A stretch of 7,804 nucleotides of DNA, taken from contig JAURHZ010000105.1 in the NCBI GenBank assembly GCA_030833025.1, positions 1 to 7,804 of the forward strand. The letters are read 5' to 3'. The stretch's first letter is position 1, and each line of letters begins with the position of its first letter. The notes below the pieces were generated by a model, which did not search any database, was not told the DNA's origin, and was given only the letters and a program-made list of their open reading frames with translations. The DNA comes from Armatimonadota bacterium (lineage in GTDB: Bacteria; Armatimonadota; Armatimonadia; Armatimonadales; Armatimonadaceae). The translations under genes and the position numbers were made by a program. Below are positions 1-5,109 of the stretch, piece after piece.

Positions 1-225
1 CGCGGTGCAGGCAAGAAATGTTGAGTTCGCAAGGAACTGAAAAAACGGTACGGTCGTAAAAAGGTCAGCGTAATTCTCGAGAGTTGGCGTGGTTACGGTG
101 AACACCTCCGAGAAGACCCGATCATTTGGCCGGAAGGTGGCAAGGATAAGCCAGACCATCGGAACAAGCGCGAGGATGCTTCCAAGCAGCAGTACAAGAA
201 TCGCTGCGATGCGTAAGACTTTCAT
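1..225 (-). CDS. Carbohydrate ABC transporter permease, MalG/UgpE type (N-terminal 75 residues, 3' end outside window)
   Basis: An open frame begins with ATG at 225 and runs off the window edge at position 1, giving 75 residues. The first membrane helix (about 5-30, rich in Ile/Leu/Val) ends in PMVWLILATFRPND at 22-35. It is followed by PTLENYADLFTTVPFFQFLANS (about 46-67), the characteristic MalG/UgpE N-terminal pattern of TLENY followed by a phenylalanine-rich stretch and an asparagine-serine before helix 2. The start overlaps the upstream permease stop by four bases (ATGA). AAGGA abuts the ATG and GGAGG lies about 12 nt upstream. The EAA loop, the remaining helices and any downstream ATPase are outside the window. 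It is the expected second half of the permease heterodimer with the preceding gene. Confidence 0.9.
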   Translation of the reverse strand, partial: MKVLRIAAILVLLLGSILALVPMVWLILATFRPNDRVFSEVFTVTTPTLENYADLFTTVPFFQFLANSTFLACTA

Positions 226-1127
226 TCCTTGCCCATCCCTCCGGAGAGTCTCAGCTGTGCTAGGCTAATCACCAGCATCCCGACCGCTAACGTCCACCCA
301 ACCGCGCTTGCATACCCAAGATCACCGCTTGAGAAGCCATTTTGATAGAGATACATCACAATCGTAAGGCCTGCATTATCAGGCCCACTGGTGTTTCCAA
401 GTAGAAGATATGGCAGCTCGAAGAGTTGGAGGGAGCCCATGGTGGAAGTGACAAGCACAAACTGACATACCGGCCATATGGCTGGCAATGTCACTGCACG
501 GAACCTTGCCAGTGTGCCTGCTCCATCGACTAGTGCTGCCTCATGCAATTCCTGATCTACGCCCTGAAGCGCTGCTAGGAAGTAGATCATGTTGAAGCCC
601 ACGTACATCCACAGGCTTGTCAGCACAAGTGCCGGCATTACTGTGGCAGGATCTCCCAACCACTTTGTGGTGATGTTAGCAGGGTTCATCGTCATTGCGG
701 CGTAGGCGTGATTGACCAATCCATACTTAGGTTGGAACAACACAGCAAAGAGAACTCCGACAAACACCTGGCCAAGTAGGTGGGGCGAAAAGAAGATCAA
801 ACGAAACAGATTTTGCCCTTTTAGCCACTTTTGGCTTAGCAATAGCGCGACGCCTAGAGACAGTGGGAGCTGCAGGAGTACTGTAGCCACGGTGTATGTC
901 AGCGTATTCGTAACCGCTTTGTGAAAATCTGGGTCTTGAAGTAGAAACGAGAAGTTGCGCAGACCAACGGGTGACCAATCTTGTGGACCGCTTGTGGCGT
1001 AAAAGGCCAATCGAAGGCTCTGCACAATTGGGTAGACGCTGAAAACAAGGAATAGCAAAATGAACGGCGCAACGAAAATGTAAGGGGCCGCGCCTCCGCC
1101 AACGCGGTAGCTTCCATTGGGTTTCAT
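222..1127 (-). CDS. Carbohydrate ABC transporter permease, MalF/UgpA type
   Basis: A 301-residue inner-membrane protein of the binding-protein-dependent transport superfamily, of usual length for the short (UgpA/LacF-like) form. Membrane segments are visible at about 15-38, 73-97, 107-131, 161-186, 215-238 and 270-293, giving six helices. The cytoplasmic coupling loop that contacts the ATPase is clear: EAALVDGAGTLARFRAVTLP at 196-215, matching the EAA consensus with the central Gly. An N-terminal YIFVAPFILLFLVFSVYP block is also typical of this subfamily. The start ATG at 1127 shares one base with the binding-protein stop (TAATG). AAGGA lies about 10 nt upstream. The stop overlaps the next permease start as ATGA. 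It should pair with that MalG-type permease and an ATPase not encoded in the window. Substrate is unassigned beyond carbohydrate-like. Confidence 0.95.
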   Translation of the reverse strand: MKPNGSYRVGGGAAPYIFVAPFILLFLVFSVYPIVQSLRLAFYATSGPQDWSPVGLRNFSFLLQDPDFHKAVTNTLTYTVATVLLQLPLSLGVALLLSQKWLKGQNLFRLIFFSPHLLGQVFVGVLFAVLFQPKYGLVNHAYAAMTMNPANITTKWLGDPATVMPALVLTSLWMYVGFNMIYFLAALQGVDQELHEAALVDGAGTLARFRAVTLPAIWPVCQFVLVTSTMGSLQLFELPYLLLGNTSGPDNAGLTIVMYLYQNGFSSGDLGYASAVGWTLAVGMLVISLAQLRLSGGMGKE

Positions 1128-2470
1128 TAAAACGGGTTCCTTGCGATACGTTTGCGGACTTCATCAGCGCGTGACTTGAGCTCGCGCTTAAGGAAGTCCC
1201 TAAGGCCATCAGGTCCACTCTTGGTGTAATGCCCCACTCCAGCGATTAACACTTGGCCAAATTTGCCCTTCGCGACATCTTGGAATGGACTGGTGTACTG
1301 CGGAGGTACATCGAGAGCCAGCGTCGCGTAGTCGCGGCCAATACGCTGTCCCCCATAGAAGGCATATGCCTGATCAAATGCGGGTTCATTCCATGCATCC
1401 GGGACAGGAGGAAGGATGTACGTTTCCGAATAACGCTCTGCGAGATCTTCCTTGTTCAGATAGAGAAACTTAGCAAAGTCCCAAGCGAGCTGTTTATCAG
1501 CACACTTGCGGGTAATACCAAGCATCGTCCCACCCCACGTACTTGTCTTACGGGGATTCCCTGGAAATGTCGGGAGCGGCATAAGCCCCATTTTGCCTGA
1601 AAGCTTGCCAACATTTGTCTCATGTTGCTTTGAGCGCCAGTCCGGGGTTACGACGGTGAGGAAATATTCATCCTCGAGTGCCTGCGTCATTACCTGCCCA
1701 AAGGATGAGCTCAGAGACGATGCGATTTGCGATTCCTGTTTGTCAGCAACCAGTGGCACATACCAAAGTAGCGTTTCGACTGCGATGTCATTGTCAAATG
1801 TGACATTTCCATTGGCATCAAAAAGCCCGCCACCCTTTTGCAGGAGGATTGTCATCAGCTGGTCGACGCCAGAGTCCGAAAACTCCGTGATGTACCGTGC
1901 GCCGGGTTTTCTCACCTTTTTGCCAGCCGCGATAAAACTCTCCCACGTTGTAAGGTTTTCAACCTTTAGGCCGAGCTTTGTGAATGCTTCACGGTTGTAG
2001 GCAAGCATCACTGGATGCACATCGTGTGGCAGTCCAAAAATCCGACCTTTATACGTATACGGAGTGAAGCGTGCTCCAATGATACGTTTGTCGAGGCCCT
2101 CAGACTTTAGCGTATCGGTGATATCCCAAAAGCCAACGTGATCGACGGGTCCTCGGAAAAATGTCCCGGCATTACTGATTTCAATCTCACAAACATCGGG
2201 GACGTCAGCCGTCAAACCAGCTTGAAAAGCCGCCTGTAAGCGCTGTGGCAACCCAGTTCCACTTACGAGTTGAACATCGATGACTTTGTCTGGATGCTGC
2301 TTTTGAAATTTGGGGAGTGCCTTCATATACGCATCGTAGTGCGTGGTTGAAAATGTCCAGAAGACTAAGTCCGCTTTCTTCACCGTGCGGTTTTGCATTC
2401 CTAGCCAAATGCCACTCGCAAGTGAAAGCGCGAGCATTAAGGCTGGCGCGGGACCAAAAGGAAATTTCAT
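1127..2470 (-). CDS. ABC transporter extracellular sugar-binding protein, family 1
   Basis: A 447-residue protein using the ATG at 2470. An in-frame start at 2500 would add ten residues but lies inside the preceding gene. The 2470 ATG has GGAG five bases upstream and begins a sensible signal sequence (Lys2, then a hydrophobic stretch about 7-24). The mature part has the family 1 solute-binding look: an early strand LVFWTFS at 35-41, the helix YDAYMKALPKFQKQHP, DVPDVCEIEISNAGTF at about 89-104, and a hinge/lobe pattern including YTYKGRIFGLPHDVHP and AYNREAFTKLGL. A Gly/Trp-rich block, STWGGTMLGI, sits in the C-terminal lobe. There is no lipobox cysteine, so it is predicted to be periplasmic or anchored by its N-terminal helix rather than a lipoprotein. 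It lies immediately upstream of two permease genes, the usual order for carbohydrate importers. The ligand (mono- or oligosaccharide, polyol or sugar phosphate) cannot be decided from sequence. Stop TAA overlaps the permease start by one base. Confidence 0.93.
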   Translation of the reverse strand: MKFPFGPAPALMLALSLASGIWLGMQNRTVKKADLVFWTFSTTHYDAYMKALPKFQKQHPDKVIDVQLVSGTGLPQRLQAAFQAGLTADVPDVCEIEISNAGTFFRGPVDHVGFWDITDTLKSEGLDKRIIGARFTPYTYKGRIFGLPHDVHPVMLAYNREAFTKLGLKVENLTTWESFIAAGKKVRKPGARYITEFSDSGVDQLMTILLQKGGGLFDANGNVTFDNDIAVETLLWYVPLVADKQESQIASSLSSSFGQVMTQALEDEYFLTVVTPDWRSKQHETNVGKLSGKMGLMPLPTFPGNPRKTSTWGGTMLGITRKCADKQLAWDFAKFLYLNKEDLAERYSETYILPPVPDAWNEPAFDQAYAFYGGQRIGRDYATLALDVPPQYTSPFQDVAKGKFGQVLIAGVGHYTKSGPDGLRDFLKRELKSRADEVRKRIARNPF

Positions 2471-2471
2471 T

Positions 2472-3674
2472 TCAGCTCCGAGGACCAAATCTGCCAGCAT
2501 TCAAGCGGGCATCCCGATCAAACGCCCCTCGAACTCCTGCATTAAGCTTCAATACGCTGTCGGACGACCGAGGGCCACACCAAGCGTCAGTACGCAATTC
2601 TATTGGCGCTTCGTCAATAAACCAGCTCGCACCGAGAGCGATAGAGCTTTCAACGACTTTGCGAATCACCTCTGCCGAATCATCGGGAACCTCTGACCAT
2701 GAAAACCCAATGCGACCCGTTAGCGGAAGCACGGTTATAGTGCCCCCAGACACCAAAACAGTGTCGCGTAGTTTGTCGACAATGGGCGACATCAGTGATG
2801 GCAACGCCTGGACCCGCAACACTAAGCTGCCTTCAATCGGATCTGGTAGGTATTCACCTTCATAGGCTTGCGCTGAGATATCGGTTCGCGTGGTGGATGC
2901 AGCACTAAACGCGGATGCCGTAACGGCCTCAGCCGCGCCATGAAACGTGATGGTTCCGTAATCAACTGCTTCATTTGGACGACAAACAACGACGGCTGAA
3001 ACGGGGTCCATTGGTGGACGTAAATCAATCATCCAAGCAATCATCCCAGCAGCTTTACCCGTTGCCACCACACTTGCACGGGCATCTGGTTTGGGCATCA
3101 CACGAAAAGTCAGCTTCGTCAGAATCGCTAACTGCCCATTCGACCCCGTTAGGAGCTTCGGTAAGTCATAGCCAGTTACATTTTTGACAACCCGGCCACC
3201 ACCATGGATGAGATTTCCAGATGTATCGATGGCTTCGAGGCCGATTAGCAGGTCACGAACCGTCCCGTAACCGCTTGTCAGGTACCCGGATGCGGCTGCG
3301 GCGACCATACCACCGATAGTGGTAACCACAGGATAAGCAGGATCGACAGGCAGGTATTGGTTGTGTTCCGACAAATGAGCCTGCAAGTCGATGAGACGTG
3401 TACCCGGTTTCACCGAGATCGTCATATCCTCGATATCGTGTTCGATGACACCTGCGAACGGTCGCAAATCGATAACGATTGGAGCGCCCGAGCATTGCAT
3501 CCCGGAAAGCTGACCAGCACCTCCGCCCCACGGAACAACCGGGTGGTCATCAGACTGCGCAAGCGCGGCCTTTAAGCTTTCGACGGAGTCCACTTGGATA
3601 ACGCGCAATGGCGGGAATCCAAGGGCTGCCTCTACATTTGCCGGTGTCGGAACCAGTCCATTCTCACGATTCAT
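2472..3674 (-). CDS. FAD-binding oxidase subunit, GlcE-like (glycolate oxidase subunit family)
   Basis: A 400-residue protein of the FAD_binding_4 (PCMH/VAO-type) family, with no signal peptide and so probably cytoplasmic or on the inner membrane face. The FAD domain covers about 20-200: a pyrophosphate loop PWGGGAGQLSG at 48-58, a Gly/Ala-rich block TTIGGMVAAAASGYLTSGYG at 118-137, and the strongly GlcE-like GGGRVVKNVTGYDLPKLLTG at 158-177, followed by a TFRVMPKP strand. The C-terminal half is divergent but ends with the family-type FDRDARLNAGRF at 385-396, so the gene appears intact. In characterised systems GlcE works with GlcD and the iron-sulfur subunit GlcF to oxidise glycolate or other 2-hydroxy acids; neither partner is visible here. 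The start overlaps the DUF1501 stop by one base (TAATG), with only a weak purine-rich upstream stretch, which suggests translational coupling. The stop is 1 nt before the binding-protein start. The substrate may be a sugar acid or other hydroxy acid rather than glycolate; this is inference. Confidence 0.88.
   Translation of the reverse strand: MNRENGLVPTPANVEAALGFPPLRVIQVDSVESLKAALAQSDDHPVVPWGGGAGQLSGMQCSGAPIVIDLRPFAGVIEHDIEDMTISVKPGTRLIDLQAHLSEHNQYLPVDPAYPVVTTIGGMVAAAASGYLTSGYGTVRDLLIGLEAIDTSGNLIHGGGRVVKNVTGYDLPKLLTGSNGQLAILTKLTFRVMPKPDARASVVATGKAAGMIAWMIDLRPPMDPVSAVVVCRPNEAVDYGTITFHGAAEAVTASAFSAASTTRTDISAQAYEGEYLPDPIEGSLVLRVQALPSLMSPIVDKLRDTVLVSGGTITVLPLTGRIGFSWSEVPDDSAEVIRKVVESSIALGASWFIDEAPIELRTDAWCGPRSSDSVLKLNAGVRGAFDRDARLNAGRFGPRS
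2476..2479 (-). promoter_or_regulatory. Ribosome binding site that decides the binding-protein start
   Basis: GGAG lies five bases upstream of the ATG at 2470, just before the TGA stop (2474-2472) of the GlcE-like gene. It supports the 2470 start over the longer in-frame alternative at 2500, which would overlap the GlcE-like gene by about 29 bases and put a non-signal-like segment before the hydrophobic region. Confidence 0.7.
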
Positions 3675-5098
3675 TAGGCAATTATCTTCTGAACAACATC
3701 ACCATGTACATCGGTCAGGCGGTAATCACGCCCACCATATCGATACACGAGACGGGTGTGGTCAATGCCAAGGAGATGCAACATCGTCGCATGTAGGTCA
3801 TGAAGATGAACCTTGTCCTCCTGCGCAAACCAGCCATAGTCATCCGTGTTTCCGTACGTGATGCCACCCTTAACACCGCCACCAGCAAGCCACATCGTGT
3901 AGCCATGCGGGTTATGGTCACGACCATCCCCACCCTGAGCGGTAGGCGTACGTCCGAACTCACCACCCCAGAGCACAAGCGTGTCCTCAAGCAAGCCTCT
4001 AGACTTCAGGTCAGCGAGTAACCCTGCGATCGGAAGGTCAACTTCACGGGCATTCTTTTCATGGTCATTTTTCAGATTGCCATGCTGATCCCACTTGTAA
4101 GAATGGGTAACTTGAACAAAGCGAACGCCAGCTTCGCAGAACCGCCGTGCCAAAAGGCACTGGCGCCCGAAGTTATCGGTCGGCTCATTCCCAATCCCGT
4201 ACATGTCAAGAGTCGCCTTCGACTCGCCAGAAATGTCCATCAATTTTGGCGTCTCGGTTTGCATCCGGTACGCAAGCTCAAACGACTCAATACGTCCTTC
4301 GAGATCAGGGTCGTGGCCAAAGTGCGCAAGTTGCTCTTTGTTCAGCCCCTGTAAGAGATCAAGCTGCATCCGTTGAAGATTGCCCTTTAACTCAGGGTTG
4401 TCGATATGACTGATCTTTGCATTTTTTGCCCGTATCGATGCATTGCCAATCGGTGTACCTTGCGCATATGCAGGGAGGAATGCACTGGACCAGTTTTGCA
4501 CGCCACCATGTCCAAGAGTTGGACAGATGGTAATAAAACCCGGGAGGTTTTGGTTTTCAGTACCAAGGCCGTAAGTCAGCCAGCTTCCCATCGATGGCCG
4601 TACAAAGACATCCGAGCCCGTATGCAGCTTGAGGAGTGCTCCGCCATGTGCTGCATTTGAGCCATGGATACTCTTGATGACACAAAGGTCATCGGCCATT
4701 TTGCCAACATTTGGGAAAAGGTCGGAGACTTCAATGCCTGATTTGCCGTAGCGCTTGAACTCCCAAGGGCTCTTGAGGAGATTGCCAGTTTGTGCAAATA
4801 CTACACGCGGGCGCGGCCCTGAATACGGCTTGCCGTGATCTCGATCTAGAAGTGGCTTATGGTCGAAGGTGTCAACCTGACTAGGACCACCGTGCATAAA
4901 GACAAAAATGACACGCTTTGCTTTTGGCTTGAAGTGTGGCGCCTTTGGTGCGAGCGGATTGATGTTCTTGGGCGGTGCCGCGACAGCATTTGCCTGCAGC
5001 AGTCCTTGGAGCGCCAAAAGCCCAAAGCCACTTGCAGATTTGTGGAGCAGGTCACGGCGTGATGTCACGGTTTCAAAACGATTACACGATGTTGACAT
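3674..5098 (-). CDS. DUF1501 family protein, Tat-exported, alkaline phosphatase/sulfatase-like fold
   Basis: A 474-residue protein, close to the usual family length. The N-terminus carries a twin-arginine motif, SRRDLL at 13-18, followed by a hydrophobic stretch (about 22-35) and a likely cleavage region near AVAA (38-41). This indicates folded export by the Tat system. Family signatures are HGGPSQVDTFD at 69-79, GGEFGRTP at 378-385, GRDHNPHG at 392-399 and HDLHATMLHLLG at 433-444. The Asp/His residues in these blocks are candidate metal ligands by analogy with the alkaline phosphatase/sulfatase superfamily, to which DUF1501 is related; no substrate is established. I saw no sulfatase-type C/S-x-P-x-R nucleophile motif. 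The start ATG at 5098 follows the cytochrome gene by 9 nt and has an AGGGG Shine-Dalgarno-like sequence. The stop TAA shares one base with the next start. The adjacent PSCyt1-DUF1553 gene is its standard partner. Family assignment is secure; enzymatic role is inference. Confidence 0.95.
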   Translation of the reverse strand: MSTSCNRFETVTSRRDLLHKSASGFGLLALQGLLQANAVAAPPKNINPLAPKAPHFKPKAKRVIFVFMHGGPSQVDTFDHKPLLDRDHGKPYSGPRPRVVFAQTGNLLKSPWEFKRYGKSGIEVSDLFPNVGKMADDLCVIKSIHGSNAAHGGALLKLHTGSDVFVRPSMGSWLTYGLGTENQNLPGFITICPTLGHGGVQNWSSAFLPAYAQGTPIGNASIRAKNAKISHIDNPELKGNLQRMQLDLLQGLNKEQLAHFGHDPDLEGRIESFELAYRMQTETPKLMDISGESKATLDMYGIGNEPTDNFGRQCLLARRFCEAGVRFVQVTHSYKWDQHGNLKNDHEKNAREVDLPIAGLLADLKSRGLLEDTLVLWGGEFGRTPTAQGGDGRDHNPHGYTMWLAGGGVKGGITYGNTDDYGWFAQEDKVHLHDLHATMLHLLGIDHTRLVYRYGGRDYRLTDVHGDVVQKIIA

Positions 5099-5104
5099 GT
5101 TTGT

Positions 5105-5109
5105 CCCCT
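5105..5109 (-). promoter_or_regulatory. Ribosome binding site for the DUF1501 gene
   Basis: AGGGG overlaps the TAG stop of the cytochrome gene and is six bases from the ATG at 5098. The stop codon is part of the Shine-Dalgarno-like sequence, so terminating ribosomes could reinitiate directly on the DUF1501 gene. Confidence 0.6.

Noticed and set aside
727..1218. Minus-strand frame of 163 residues overlapping the MalF-type permease.
   Set aside because: It is in an alternate frame of a clear six-helix permease, and its Arg/Ser/Cys-rich translation is typical of an out-of-frame reading.
2317..2865. Plus-strand open frame of 182 residues across the GlcE-like/binding-protein junction.
   Set aside because: It is antisense to two well-supported genes, its translation resembles no family, and I see no convincing ribosome binding site. 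It is best explained as a shadow frame.
3674..5098. DUF1501 protein as a true sulfatase.
   Set aside because: I saw no formylglycine-type C/S-x-P-x-R motif. The signatures match DUF1501 proper, so only fold-level similarity is claimed.
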